Source: a virus. Taken from it: DNA of 27,218 bases. The DNA lies in the IMG/VR virus record IMGVR_UViG_3300025889_000783, positions 1 to 27,218 of that record; one strand, 5' to 3'. The notes below the pieces were generated by a model, which saw nothing but the letters and a program-made list of their open reading frames with translations, was not told the DNA's origin and ran no database searches. Positions 7,890 through 16,974 of this stretch are shown here, one piece after another; the first letter of the stretch is position 1, and every line of letters begins with the position of its first letter. Position numbers and translations under genes: made by a program.

Positions 7890-8254
7890 CCGACGACGAG
7901 CTCAAAAGCAAACTCGCCGCCGCCCGCGAATTCGAGTACCGGGCCGGCGAGCGCGTATCGATTCGGCTTGCCATCCCGTCGCAAGATGCCATCCGGCGCA
8001 TTTACGCCCGGCATCCGTCCGACGTCCGGCTCAATGAAGGCATGGCCGATACGCTCACGGCGTCATTGCGCGGCATCCGCGGCGCAACGCTCGCCGACCT
8101 CGGCCTCGCCGGCGAGGACGCATTGCCCGATTCGGCCTTGTCGGCGCGCGAGTACGTGGCCGAGCACCCGGCACTCGCCGACGAGCTCGCGTATGAGCTA
8201 TTCCGGCGCGCGCGCGAGCGATTCGACAGGATCGAGCAAGACCGAAAAAACTAA
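7886..8254 (+). CDS. Tail assembly chaperone (gpG-like)
   Basis: A 122-residue mostly helical, acidic protein (MTDDELKSKLAAAREFEYRA at the start), overlapping the tube gene stop by ATGA. Tail assembly chaperones coat the tape measure during tail polymerisation and are encoded between tube and tape measure genes, as here. The stop codon immediately follows an A AAA AAC slippery heptamer, and the -1 frame continues as a second domain. It is therefore expected that both the short form and a longer fusion are made, as in lambda G and GT. Confidence 0.75.
   Translation: MTDDELKSKLAAAREFEYRAGERVSIRLAIPSQDAIRRIYARHPSDVRLNEGMADTLTASLRGIRGATLADLGLAGEDALPDSALSAREYVAEHPALADELAYELFRRARERFDRIEQDRKN
8245..8251 (+). 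promoter_or_regulatory. Programmed -1 ribosomal frameshift slippery site (A AAA AAC)
   Basis: In the upstream frame the sequence reads CGA AAA AAC TAA, so bases 8245-8251 form A_AAA_AAC, a well-characterised efficient -1 heptamer, placed directly before the stop. After slippage the frame continues with CTA ATC GAG and stays open for 84 codons. GC-rich sequence downstream could form a stimulatory structure, which I did not model. Confidence 0.85.
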
Positions 8255-8505
8255 TCGAGCGCCTCGAGTATGACCTCGGGCAAGCCGAGTCGCTCAAACG
8301 AATGGGGTTCACCGATGCCCAAATCGCGCAGACACGCCCGGCCTTATCTGAGCCCGCCGAGGAGGCACTCATCGTCTACCGCGCCCTCGGCGGATGGTTT
8401 CCCGAACGCCTGCCCATCGTGCTCACGTTCGTCGACGTGGCGCACCTCGACGGGCTATTCGATCGCCTGCTCACCATCCGCGATTTCGCCGAGGCCGCCG
8501 AATGA
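8251..8505 (+). CDS. Frameshift-encoded C-terminal domain of tail assembly chaperone (gpT-like)
   Basis: This is the -1 frame continuation of the chaperone gene. It gives 84 further residues (LIERLEYDLGQAESLKRMGF, then a helical segment with EEALIVYRALGGWFPERLP), so the fusion is 206 residues long. There is no strong independent start: an ATG at 8302 exists but has no ribosome site. In lambda the GT fusion binds the tape measure through the T part. The stop overlaps the tape measure ATG (ATGA). Confidence 0.75.
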   Translation, partial: LIERLEYDLGQAESLKRMGFTDAQIAQTRPALSEPAEEALIVYRALGGWFPERLPIVLTFVDVAHLDGLFDRLLTIRDFAEAAE

Positions 8506-10676
8506 GTGAGCCCGTCATCGCCCTAACGGCCGCCGACCGCACGGCGGCCGCCTTTGCCAGCGTCACAAAACGATTCGACGGCCTGCAATCCAAAGCGTCG
8601 GCCTTGTCGGCGCCCTTTGCCAAGCTCAACGGCGCGCTCGTGGCGTTGGGGGCGATCGGCGCAGTTGCGGCACTCAAGGGCGCCGTCGACAGCGCCGACG
8701 CGCTGGCGAAGCTATCACAGCGCGCCGCGGTATCGGTCGAAGCACTCTCAACGCTGCAATTCGCCGCCTCACTCGCCGACACGGACGTCAAACAACTCGC
8801 CGACGGCCTGCGTCAATTGAACGTCCGCATGGCCGACGCCCAACGCGGCACCGGCGAGGGCCTCGGCGCCTTTAAGGCCCTCAACCTCGAGCTCGAGTCG
8901 ACGCCCGGCATACTGCGCCCCACCGAGGACGTGCTCCTCGACATCGCCGACCGATTCGCCGGATTCGCCGACGGCGCAAACAAAACCGCCCTGGCCGTGA
9001 AGATTTTCGGCGACGCCGGCGCGAACCTCGTGCCGTTCCTCAATCAAGGCCGCGCCGGCATACAAGCACTCCGCGAGGAGGCCGAGCGCCTCGGCCTCAA
9101 GCTCGGCACCGACGTCGCCCGCGACGCCGAGCGATTCAATGACAATTTGAGCACCTTGGGCCGCTCAGTGTCGGCGCTTGGCAAGTCGATCGCCGAAAAA
9201 TTCCTACCGCCGCTCGTCCAGATCACCGACCAGATGCGCCTCGCCGCGGAAAAGGGCGGGCTATGGGCCGCGGCAATGGCGGGCGTGCGCGAATCGTTCG
9301 CGCAACTCTTCCTCGCACAAAGCACGGTCGCCGGCGCCGGCGGCACCATCGACACCATCAACGCCGCCATCATCGAGCAAATCCAGCTCATCGAGCGGCT
9401 CGAAACCACCGAGGCACGCCGCGGCACCCGCGGCGCCCTCAATCGCCCGCGCCAAATTCAAGCCGCCAAGGCCGAGCTCGAGCGGCTCAAACAAGAGTCG
9501 ATCAAGGCGCAAATCCTCGCCCAATTCGATCGGCCCGGCGGGCTCAATGAGGGCGTCACCAAACCTGCGGCGCCGGGGCTCGCCAATCCCAACGACAGCG
9601 AAGGCAAAGCCTCGGCCGCCTTCCTCGACGGGCTCAAGAAAAAAATTCTTGCGCTCGAGGAGAATGAGTACGCCGTACTGCGCCTCGAGGCCGCACAAAA
9701 GAAAGTCGCCGAAAGCGCCGAGCCGCTCATCCAACAACTCGAGCGCGAAACCCGCTTCCGGGCCGAGCTCAAGGAAGGGCAAGAGCGCGACGCCAAAGCG
9801 GCCGAGGCGGAAATGGCCCGCCGCATCGGCCTCGTCAACGGCGTCGCCGATTATGTCGAGCAACTCGAGATCGAGGCGCGCATGCTCGGCCTCACCGCCG
9901 AAAATCGGCTCGTCGGCATTCAACTCCTCAAGCTCGAGGAGGCCGGCATCGCCAAGACGAGCGCCGAATATGCCGCGGCCGCCGAACGCATCGAAGAAGC
10001 CGTCGCCAAAGTCGCCGGCGCCAAACTGTTCACCGACACGCGCTCGCCCCTCGAAACCGTGCGCCAAGAAATCGAGCGTATCCGCGACCTGTACGTCAAA
10101 GGCGCCATCGACGCCGATACATTCGAGCGCGCAATCGCCAAGCTAAACGAAGAATTCACCAAACAAGCCACCGCCGGCAACAAAGCCAAATCGGCCGCCG
10201 AGGAACTCGGGCTTACGTTCTCCTCGGCATTCGAGGACGCCATCGTCGGCGGTAACAAACTATCGGACGTGCTCAAGGGCCTCGAAAAAGACCTCGTGCG
10301 GCTCGTATTGCGCAAAAACGTCACCGAACCGCTCGCCGATAGTCTCGGCTCACTGTTCAAACCGTCCGGCAAAGACGGCGGCGGCGGCCTGGGCGGGCTC
10401 ATCCAAACCGGCGCCAGCTTTCTCACCAACTTTTTCAAGGCATCCGGCGGCCCCGTCAACGCCGGGCAAACCTACCTCGTCGGCGAGCAAGGGCCCGAAC
10501 TATTCACGCCGCCGCGCGCCGGCAACATCACGCCTAACCACATGCTCGGGCGCACGAGCTCGCGCCCGATCAACATCACGATCAACATGCCCGCCAACGC
10601 CAATCGCGACACCGCCATGCAAGCCGCGGCGCGCGTCGGACAAGCGGCACAACTGGCACTAAGGCGCAACGGATGA
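8502..10676 (+). CDS. Tail tape measure protein
   Basis: A 724-residue protein. The N-terminus (MSEPVIALTAADRTAAAFAS) leads to a hydrophobic helix at about 43-60 (NGALVALGAIGAVAALKG). A long Ala/Glu/Lys-rich coiled-coil region occupies most of the body. The C-terminus has GQTYLVGEQGPELFTPPRAG, the motif found near the end of many siphovirus tape measures. At roughly 0.15 nm per residue it would specify a tail of about 110 nm. The start at 8502 is set by ATGA overlap with the frameshifted chaperone stop. No lytic domain was seen. Confidence 0.9.
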   Translation: MSEPVIALTAADRTAAAFASVTKRFDGLQSKASALSAPFAKLNGALVALGAIGAVAALKGAVDSADALAKLSQRAAVSVEALSTLQFAASLADTDVKQLADGLRQLNVRMADAQRGTGEGLGAFKALNLELESTPGILRPTEDVLLDIADRFAGFADGANKTALAVKIFGDAGANLVPFLNQGRAGIQALREEAERLGLKLGTDVARDAERFNDNLSTLGRSVSALGKSIAEKFLPPLVQITDQMRLAAEKGGLWAAAMAGVRESFAQLFLAQSTVAGAGGTIDTINAAIIEQIQLIERLETTEARRGTRGALNRPRQIQAAKAELERLKQESIKAQILAQFDRPGGLNEGVTKPAAPGLANPNDSEGKASAAFLDGLKKKILALEENEYAVLRLEAAQKKVAESAEPLIQQLERETRFRAELKEGQERDAKAAEAEMARRIGLVNGVADYVEQLEIEARMLGLTAENRLVGIQLLKLEEAGIAKTSAEYAAAAERIEEAVAKVAGAKLFTDTRSPLETVRQEIERIRDLYVKGAIDADTFERAIAKLNEEFTKQATAGNKAKSAAEELGLTFSSAFEDAIVGGNKLSDVLKGLEKDLVRLVLRKNVTEPLADSLGSLFKPSGKDGGGGLGGLIQTGASFLTNFFKASGGPVNAGQTYLVGEQGPELFTPPRAGNITPNHMLGRTSSRPINITINMPANANRDTAMQAAARVGQAAQLALRRNG

Positions 10677-11548
10677 GCTTTGTTGAATCCCCAAGATTCC
10701 CCGACCGCATCGGTTATCTGTCCGTAGGCGGGCCAACCTTCCGCACCGCCGTCGTCGAAACGAATAGCGGCGCCGAATACCGAAACGCCCGATGGGCCCA
10801 ATCCCTGCGGCGTTATGACCTCGCGCACTCCGGGCGCACCCAAGCCGAAATCGACGAGCTCCTCGCGTTTTTCCTCGCCGTCGGGCAAGGCCGCGCACAT
10901 ATGTTTCGCTTCCGCGATTGGGCCGACTACCGCGTCACCGTCACCGACGGGCGCCTCGAGCTCGGCGCCGGCACCGGCGAGCCCACCTACCAACTCGCCA
11001 AGGCATACGCCGCCGGCGCGTACACGCACTATCGCGACATCACCAAGCCGGTCGCCGGCTCGGTCGCCTGCTACCGCAACGCGGGCCTCCTCACCGTCGG
11101 CGCGGGCGCCGGCAATATCGCCATCGACACCACCACCGGGCTCATCACGTTCGTCGCCGATGCCTCGCAGGCAATCGCCTCGCATACGCCCGGCGCCACG
11201 CACGTTTTCACGACGGCCGCCGATATCAGCGGGCTTTCGATCGGAAGCAAAGTCTATCTCACCGGCATCGTCGGCACGGCCGCCGCCTCGCTCAACGCGA
11301 TCGCGCACACGATCAGCAACAAAACCGGAAGCGGCCCGTACACATGGACATTGTCCACCGCCACGACCGGATTGACGGTGAGCAGCAACGGCACGGCCGC
11401 CAAATTCCCGCAAGCCTCCGACGCGCTCACGTGGGCGGGCTCGTTCGATGTGCCGGTACGTTTCGACGTCGACGAATTCCCCATTCGGATCGAGGGCCCC
11501 GGCATCTACACCCTCGACACGCTCCCCCTCGTCGAGCGCCGAGTATGA
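10673..11548 (+). CDS. DUF2460 tail protein (distal tail or hub component) with inserted module
   Basis: A 291-residue protein. Residues 1-125 follow the DUF2460 pattern: SPRFPDRIGYLSVGGPTFRT, then RWAQSLRRYDLAH, then an Arg-rich AHMFRFRDWADY motif. Residues 258-291 (FDVPVRFDVDEFPIRIE) give the family's C-terminal strand. An extra segment at about 168-249 (THVFTTAADISGLSIGSKVYL to TTGLTVSSNG) resembles a small beta domain of the ubiquitin-E1 FCCH type seen inside some tail proteins, making this longer than the usual roughly 210 residues. It is the first gene of the GTA-like tip cluster and overlaps the tape measure gene by ATGA. Confidence 0.85.
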   Translation: MSFVESPRFPDRIGYLSVGGPTFRTAVVETNSGAEYRNARWAQSLRRYDLAHSGRTQAEIDELLAFFLAVGQGRAHMFRFRDWADYRVTVTDGRLELGAGTGEPTYQLAKAYAAGAYTHYRDITKPVAGSVACYRNAGLLTVGAGAGNIAIDTTTGLITFVADASQAIASHTPGATHVFTTAADISGLSIGSKVYLTGIVGTAAASLNAIAHTISNKTGSGPYTWTLSTATTGLTVSSNGTAAKFPQASDALTWAGSFDVPVRFDVDEFPIRIEGPGIYTLDTLPLVERRV

Positions 11549-12387
11549 AAACCATCAGCGTCGCCCTGGCCGCTCACTTCGCCCTCAATGCCGCCACCGT
11601 CGCGACGTGCTGGCTCATCGTGCGGCGTGACGGCGCGCGGTTCGCCTTCACCGACCACGTCGACCCGCTCACCATCGACGGCGACGTCTACCTCGCCTCG
11701 AGCGGCTACACCTCGAGCAACATCGAGACCAGCGCCGCGCTCAACGTCGACAATCTCGAGGTGAGCGGCGGCCTCGATTCTTCCGCCATCACCGAGGCCG
11801 ACTTGCTCGCGGGCAAATGGGACTTCGCAGAGGTGCGAATTTTTGAAGTGAACTATACCGACCTCTCGCAAGGCAAAAACAAACTGCGCCGCGGCTGGCT
11901 CGGCGAAGTCAAAACAAACGGGCCCGCGTTTACCGCCGAGCTCCGCGGCATGATGCAAGCACTACAGCAAAACATCGGCCGCATCGTCTCGCCGGCATGC
12001 GACGCGGCCGTCGGCGATGCGCGCTGTGGCCTCGACTTGGACGTCCTCACCGACGGGCGCGTCGCCGGCGCCGTCACCGCCGTCACGAGCGCCCGCGTTT
12101 TCACCGCCGCGGCACTGACTCAAGCCGGCGGATGGTTCGATGGCGGCGTCGTCACCTGGACCTCGGGCGCCAATGCCGGCCTCGAGATGGAGGTACGCAC
12201 CTTCGCCGCCGGGCTCGTGTCGCTCGTCTTGCCGATGCCGTTTGCCGTCGCCGTGTCCGATGCGTTTTCCATCACCGTCGGTTGCGACAACCTCGTCACG
12301 ACGTGCCGCGACAAATTCGCCAACGTCGTCAATTTCCGAGGATTTCCACACGTGCCGGGCGTAAATCGCATTATGAGCGGAACATGA
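11545..12387 (+). CDS. DUF2163 (BR0599-type) tail tip protein
   Basis: A 280-residue protein. The N-terminal half has FTDHVDPLTIDGDVYLASSG and an 'L-x-V-D-N-L-E-V-S-G-G-L' block, the hallmark of DUF2163. A Cys pair near the middle (SPACDAAVGDARCGL) and the C-terminal GCDNLVTTCRDKFANVVNF then RGFPHVPG complete the family pattern; the cysteines may bind metal. In gene transfer agents the homologous protein forms part of the baseplate hub. ATGA overlaps link it to both neighbours. Together with the DUF2460 and NlpC/P60 genes it forms a conserved block. Confidence 0.88.
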   Translation: MKTISVALAAHFALNAATVATCWLIVRRDGARFAFTDHVDPLTIDGDVYLASSGYTSSNIETSAALNVDNLEVSGGLDSSAITEADLLAGKWDFAEVRIFEVNYTDLSQGKNKLRRGWLGEVKTNGPAFTAELRGMMQALQQNIGRIVSPACDAAVGDARCGLDLDVLTDGRVAGAVTAVTSARVFTAAALTQAGGWFDGGVVTWTSGANAGLEMEVRTFAAGLVSLVLPMPFAVAVSDAFSITVGCDNLVTTCRDKFANVVNFRGFPHVPGVNRIMSGT

Positions 12388-12833
12388 CCCACGACGCCGC
12401 CATCACGCCCACGCGCATCGTCGCGGCCGCCCGCACGTACCTAGGCGCCGCCTTCGTCCACCAAGGCCGCACGCGGGCGCACGGCGTCGACTGCGCCGGC
12501 CTCGTCGCCTGCGTGGCGTATGACCTCGGCGTGCGCGACGTCCGCATCACCGACTACACGCCCCAACCCGATCAAAACCGGTTTCGCGCCATCCTGCGCG
12601 AGCACCTCGCGCCGATCGCGTACGCCGAGCTCGAGGCGGGCGACGTCGTGACATTTACCATCGTCGGGCGCGAGCAACACCTCGGCATCATCACCGACGC
12701 GGCGCCGCTTCGGTTTATCCACGCATACCAAACCGCCGGGCGCGTCGTCGAGCAACTCCTCGACCCGACATGGCGCCGGCGCCTGCGTGGCTGTTATCGG
12801 TTCCGCCTCGGCGGCGCCAACGGGAGAGCGTAA
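12384..12833 (+). CDS. NlpC/P60 family tail peptidase
   Basis: A 149-residue protein with a papain-like catalytic triad visible: Cys37 in HGVDCAGL, His99 in QHLGI and His113 in FIHAY. This family cleaves peptidoglycan stem peptides; when encoded in the tail tip cluster it is thought to open the cell wall during DNA injection. The length is normal for tail-borne NlpC/P60 proteins. It overlaps the DUF2163 gene by ATGA and is followed by a GTG-start gene two bases after its stop. Confidence 0.88.
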   Translation: MTHDAAITPTRIVAAARTYLGAAFVHQGRTRAHGVDCAGLVACVAYDLGVRDVRITDYTPQPDQNRFRAILREHLAPIAYAELEAGDVVTFTIVGREQHLGIITDAAPLRFIHAYQTAGRVVEQLLDPTWRRRLRGCYRFRLGGANGRA

Positions 12834-12835
12834 CC

Positions 12836-15800
12836 GTGGCCGTGCTCGCTTTCGCTGCAATGGGCTCGGCAATCGGCGCCGGCATCGGCGGTACGTTCCT
12901 CGGCGTAACGGCGGCCTCGTGGGGATGGTCCATCGGCGCAATGGTGGGGAATGCGCTATTCCCGGCCAGCGGCCCGGATCAACACAACGAGGGCCCGCGC
13001 TACACCGACACCAAGATCCTGAGCTCGGCATACGGGCAAGCCATCCCGCTCGTTTTTGGGACCTACTCGCTTGCGCCCAATATCATCTGGTCGAGCGCAG
13101 TGCGCGAAGTCGCCACGACCACGAGCCAAGACGTCGGCGGCAAAGGCGGCGGCGGCCAAACCGTGACCAACACCACGTATGCATACTATGCCGACGTTGC
13201 TTTGCTGCTCCATGACGGCGAAATTGTCGGCGTCCGCAAGCTCAAATTTAACGGAGAGCTCAAGTACAACGTCGCCGACGACGCGGATACCGACTCCGTC
13301 ATGGCATCGGCCCTCAACGCCGCGGCCGTGCGCGTCTACCGAGGCACCGAGACGCAAACCGCCGACCCGCTCATCGCCGCCGCCGAGGGCAATACCGCGC
13401 CCGCGTATCGCGGCTATGCGTACATCGTGCTCGAGGACCTCAACGTCACACCCTACGGCGGCAAAGTCCCTCAAATCGAAGCCGAAATCGTCACGCAAGG
13501 CTCGACCGCGGCCGAGCTCGCCATCTCCGACGGCGTCGCCGTCGGCACCACCGCCGTCATCAATGCCACGCCGGGCTTTGTGCTCGGCCGGCGCGGCAAC
13601 ATTTGGGGCCTCGGCGCCGTATCGAATACGGCCGTTCGAATCAACCTGTTCGCGCAAAGCGTCCAAAGTGTCTACACGCGCACGCTTTGGGGATATCGGC
13701 CGATTTCCCTGTCGCCCGATGGCGTGGCCGTGTTCAACAACAACGGCGGTTTTTTCGGCACGTTGAACGAGGACGGCACCGTCACCGAGTACAGTGCCGG
13801 CCCCGCGGCGCTCGGGAGCGGCGCGAGCGTCCGCCCGGTCGCGTGGGATAGCGCATATTCGGGCTACGCGCTCGGCGATAGCTCAAGCTCGAATAACTGC
13901 TACCGTTTCGTAACCAACACCACAACCAACCAAGTCGACGAGATTTCCATTTCGGCGGCCCGCGCCACGCACCTTTTCACCAACGCCACCGGCATCGCCG
14001 GGCGATGCTATGTGTACGGCTGGACGGTGTACGGCCACGAAGTCGGCTACCTCACGCCGGCGCTTTCCAAAGTCCTGCTATTCAGCGGCACACAATACGC
14101 CCCCGGCGGCCTGCTCGTGTCCTCCGACGGTTACTTGTGGATGGCGCGCTCGAGCACCGGCACCGACGTCGAGAAACGCGACGCCGCGGGAAATCTCATC
14201 GGCTCAGTGGCGATCCCCTCGGGAACCGTGTTCCGCGTGTTCGAAGCGCCGGATGGGTACATATGGGCGCATGTCAGCAGTGGCGCATGCTACGGCATCC
14301 ACCCGGCCACGCTCACCATCGACTACACCTCAGAAAATACCGGGACGAAAACGGCGCTCGGCTTTACCGAGGACGGCCGGCTCATTTTCTCCTCGCTCAC
14401 GGCCGGGACGTACTACATTCACCAAATGGAGCCGCTCCCGCGGATCTCCGCGAGCGCGTACGCCGCCGCAAGCGCGGTCGAGCTCATCGCCGGGCGCGTG
14501 GGCCTCGTGCCGGCCGACCTCGAGCTCGCCGCATTGACTGACAACGTGCGCGGTTACGGCATCGCGCGGCGCATGTCAGCGCGCGCCGCCCTCGAGCCGC
14601 TCCTCGCCGCCTATCGCACCGAGCTCGTCGAAAGCGATGACGTCATCAAAGCCGTCAAACGCGCCGGCACCGTCGTCGATACCGTCGACGAGCTCGACCT
14701 CGGCGCTCGCGTCTATGGCGATTCTCCGCGCTCGCCGCTCGTCGGCCGCCGCTTGCTCGAGACGGAATTACCGCGCCTGCTCGAGCTACGCTACCCCGAC
14801 GCCGACGCCGACTATGAGCCGGGCGTGCAACCGGCCAAACGCTTGACCGGCGGCAGCGTCGACGCGATCACCGTCGATTTGCCCGTCGTGTTAAGTGCGA
14901 CCGAGGCGCGCCAGCTTGCCGACGTCATGCTGTACGATCGATGGACGGGGCGCATGCTGTATTCGCTCGACCTGCCGCGCAAGTACGCCCACCTCGAGCC
15001 GACCGACGTCATCACGGTCGCCTCAGACGGCAGCGCCTATACGCTTCGCATCGTCGCGAAAACCGAGCTCGACGGGCTCCTGTCCTTCGAATGCGTCGCC
15101 GAGGATGCCGCGGTACATACCTCGTCGCTCGCCGGCGCGGCACTGCCCACGCCCTCGCGCACGGTCGACCAATCCGGCCCGACCGTCGTGCGCTTCCTCG
15201 ACATTCCGATCCTACGCGACGCCGACGACGGCGCCGGGTTCTACCTCGCGCCGGCCGGCTATTTCGCGGGCTGGCCCGGCGGCGAACTATGGCGCAGCGT
15301 CGACGCGGGCGTGAGCTACGCGCGCACCGACACCAATTTTCTCACCGCGGCCGTGATCGGCTCGACGGTCAACGCGCTCGCGACATTCGCCGGCGGCAAT
15401 ACGTTCGACGAAGCCAATACCGTCGACGTGCAGATCCTATCCGGCACCCTCTCGAGCTCCACCGAGGCGCTCGTGCTCGCCGGCGAAAATGCCGCTTATG
15501 TCGGCGGCGAAATTCTACAGTTCAAAACGGCCACGCTTCTCGGGACCAATCAATACCGACTCGGCGGATTGCTACGCGGGCGCAAGGGCACCGAGCAATA
15601 CATGACCACGCATGCGGCCGGCGAATCGTTCGTGCTACTGGACGCCGCCACGCTCAAACGCATCGCCGTCGACGACTCCGAAATCGGCCTCGCGCGCACC
15701 TACAAGGCGCCCGCCTTCGGGCAATCGCTCGCCGTCGTCTCGCCTGAACCCTTTACACTCGCCGGCGTCGGGCTCAAGCCGCTCGCGCCGATTCAGCTTG

Positions 15801-16117
15801 CCGCCGGCCGCACCGCCAATGCGGCGTGGGATGTCACGCTCAAATGGACGCGCCGCACGCGCCTCGGCGGCGATTGGCGCGACTATGCCGACGCCTCGCT
15901 CGGGGAAACGACCGAATCGTACGAAGTCGACATATTCGATGCGAGCTTCACCACGCTCAAGCGTACGCTCACCTCGAGCTCGCCGACGGTCACGTACACC
16001 AACGCGCAGCAAGTCACCGACTTTGGCTCGAGCCAGTCGACCATCTACGTCAAGGTCTACCAACTCTCGGCGACCATCGGCCGCGGATTTGCGGCACAAG
16101 GCACGCTCACCGCATGA
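12836..16117 (+). CDS. Large tail tip protein (GTA / phage-tail_3 type) with beta-propeller-like insertion
   Basis: A 1093-residue protein. The GTG start at 12836 follows a GGGAGAG site. An N-terminal glycine-rich hydrophobic region (about 8-45) and the tip-protein signature (RYTDTKILSSAYGQAIPLVFG, then YYADVALLLHDGE) lead to PQIEAEIV at 212-219. The usual continuation begins at about 535 (RISASAYAAASAVELIAGRVGLVPADLE, split here). The 300 residues between contain repeated GNIWGLG, SLSPDGVAVF, SSDGYLWMA and APDGYIWAHV units, like NHL/Vgb-type propeller blades. The C-terminal region (about 985-1093) is fibronectin III-like. It forms the tail tip hub that contacts the host. Confidence 0.82.
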   Translation: MAVLAFAAMGSAIGAGIGGTFLGVTAASWGWSIGAMVGNALFPASGPDQHNEGPRYTDTKILSSAYGQAIPLVFGTYSLAPNIIWSSAVREVATTTSQDVGGKGGGGQTVTNTTYAYYADVALLLHDGEIVGVRKLKFNGELKYNVADDADTDSVMASALNAAAVRVYRGTETQTADPLIAAAEGNTAPAYRGYAYIVLEDLNVTPYGGKVPQIEAEIVTQGSTAAELAISDGVAVGTTAVINATPGFVLGRRGNIWGLGAVSNTAVRINLFAQSVQSVYTRTLWGYRPISLSPDGVAVFNNNGGFFGTLNEDGTVTEYSAGPAALGSGASVRPVAWDSAYSGYALGDSSSSNNCYRFVTNTTTNQVDEISISAARATHLFTNATGIAGRCYVYGWTVYGHEVGYLTPALSKVLLFSGTQYAPGGLLVSSDGYLWMARSSTGTDVEKRDAAGNLIGSVAIPSGTVFRVFEAPDGYIWAHVSSGACYGIHPATLTIDYTSENTGTKTALGFTEDGRLIFSSLTAGTYYIHQMEPLPRISASAYAAASAVELIAGRVGLVPADLELAALTDNVRGYGIARRMSARAALEPLLAAYRTELVESDDVIKAVKRAGTVVDTVDELDLGARVYGDSPRSPLVGRRLLETELPRLLELRYPDADADYEPGVQPAKRLTGGSVDAITVDLPVVLSATEARQLADVMLYDRWTGRMLYSLDLPRKYAHLEPTDVITVASDGSAYTLRIVAKTELDGLLSFECVAEDAAVHTSSLAGAALPTPSRTVDQSGPTVVRFLDIPILRDADDGAGFYLAPAGYFAGWPGGELWRSVDAGVSYARTDTNFLTAAVIGSTVNALATFAGGNTFDEANTVDVQILSGTLSSSTEALVLAGENAAYVGGEILQFKTATLLGTNQYRLGGLLRGRKGTEQYMTTHAAGESFVLLDAATLKRIAVDDSEIGLARTYKAPAFGQSLAVVSPEPFTLAGVGLKPLAPIQLAAGRTANAAWDVTLKWTRRTRLGGDWRDYADASLGETTESYEVDIFDASFTTLKRTLTSSSPTVTYTNAQQVTDFGSSQSTIYVKVYQLSATIGRGFAAQGTLTA

Positions 16118-16323
16118 ACTCGCCGACCGAAATCAACGTCGCACTCATCCGCGCCCTCGGCATCGACGAGCTCGACGTGCGTGCCGTCAACATCAAACTT
16201 CGCCCGACACAATATCCACTGGTCACCGTGCAAAGATTCGCCCGCCGCGGCGCCGACCGACTCCTCGAGGCCGGCGAGCTCGCCACCATCACCCAACGCT
16301 ACCAACTGACGCCGAAACCATGA
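16114..16323 (+). CDS. Small phage hypothetical protein
   Basis: A 69-residue protein (MNSPTEINVALIRALGIDEL to ATITQRYQLTPKP), containing a strand-rich middle (RAVNIKLRPTQYPLVTVQRF). ATG overlaps the tip protein stop (ATGA), and its own stop overlaps the next start, so expression is coupled. Short proteins of this type lie between tip and fiber genes in related phages. No function is assigned. Confidence 0.65.
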   Translation: MNSPTEINVALIRALGIDELDVRAVNIKLRPTQYPLVTVQRFARRGADRLLEAGELATITQRYQLTPKP

Positions 16324-16973
16324 GCGATTCCACGCCAAAACTCGACAGCATTTCAGAGGCGCAAGCCGGCAAAGCCACCACCGCCAACGAAATTTTTTTC
16401 GGGCTCAGTGTCGCCGCCGCATTCGGCCGGCGCGCCGCCACCACCGGGCTCACTTGGGCCTATACCGGCGTCGATCGTTGGTACGTCAACGCGACCGCGA
16501 CCGTCAAAGCGAATTCGACCGTCGTGCTCACCGGCTCGAGTACGCGGTACATCCAAGCCGACCGCTCGCTCGGCGTGACCGAGGCGGCCTCATTCGATGC
16601 CGGAAAACTCGCGCTATACAAAGCCACCACCGGCGCGAGCTCAGTGTCGAGCTACGAGGACCACCGTGACCCGCATCACATCGTGCGCTTTCTCTATGGC
16701 CGCTTCGTGCTCGCAATGGGCGACGCCAACAAAACGCTCACCTATGAGCAAGCCATGTGCGAATCGATGGAGCTCACCGGCGCCCTCACGGCGTTGCGCG
16801 ACGTCACCGTTCCCACCGTGCCGCGCGCCTGGACCGTTTACGCGAACACGTCCGGCGGTTTCGGCGTGCGCGTCAAGACCTCGGCCGGCAGTGGCATCAC
16901 GGTCGCCGACGGCAAGCGCGCGATCGTCGAGTGCGACGGCACCAACGTCGTCCGCATCACGGCCGACGTGTGA
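16320..16973 (+). CDS. Tail fiber-like protein
   Basis: A 217-residue protein. The N-terminal ISEAQAGKATTANEIFFGLS has the 'AQA-K-xx-xNE' look of small phage fiber proteins. The C-terminus (GFGVRVKTSAGSGITVADGK, then IVECDGTNVVRIT) is a beta-strand module repeatedly found at the ends of phage fibers. It follows the tip protein gene, the normal place for a fiber or receptor-binding protein. It is short for a full fiber, so it may be a tip-attached distal subunit. Confidence 0.65.
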   Translation: MSDSTPKLDSISEAQAGKATTANEIFFGLSVAAAFGRRAATTGLTWAYTGVDRWYVNATATVKANSTVVLTGSSTRYIQADRSLGVTEAASFDAGKLALYKATTGASSVSSYEDHRDPHHIVRFLYGRFVLAMGDANKTLTYEQAMCESMELTGALTALRDVTVPTVPRAWTVYANTSGGFGVRVKTSAGSGITVADGKRAIVECDGTNVVRITADV

Positions 16974-16974
16974 C

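Noticed and set aside
9261-10067. Minus-strand open frame of 268 codons
   Set aside because: Antisense to the tape measure gene, with low-complexity Leu/Glu/Gly composition typical of a shadow frame.
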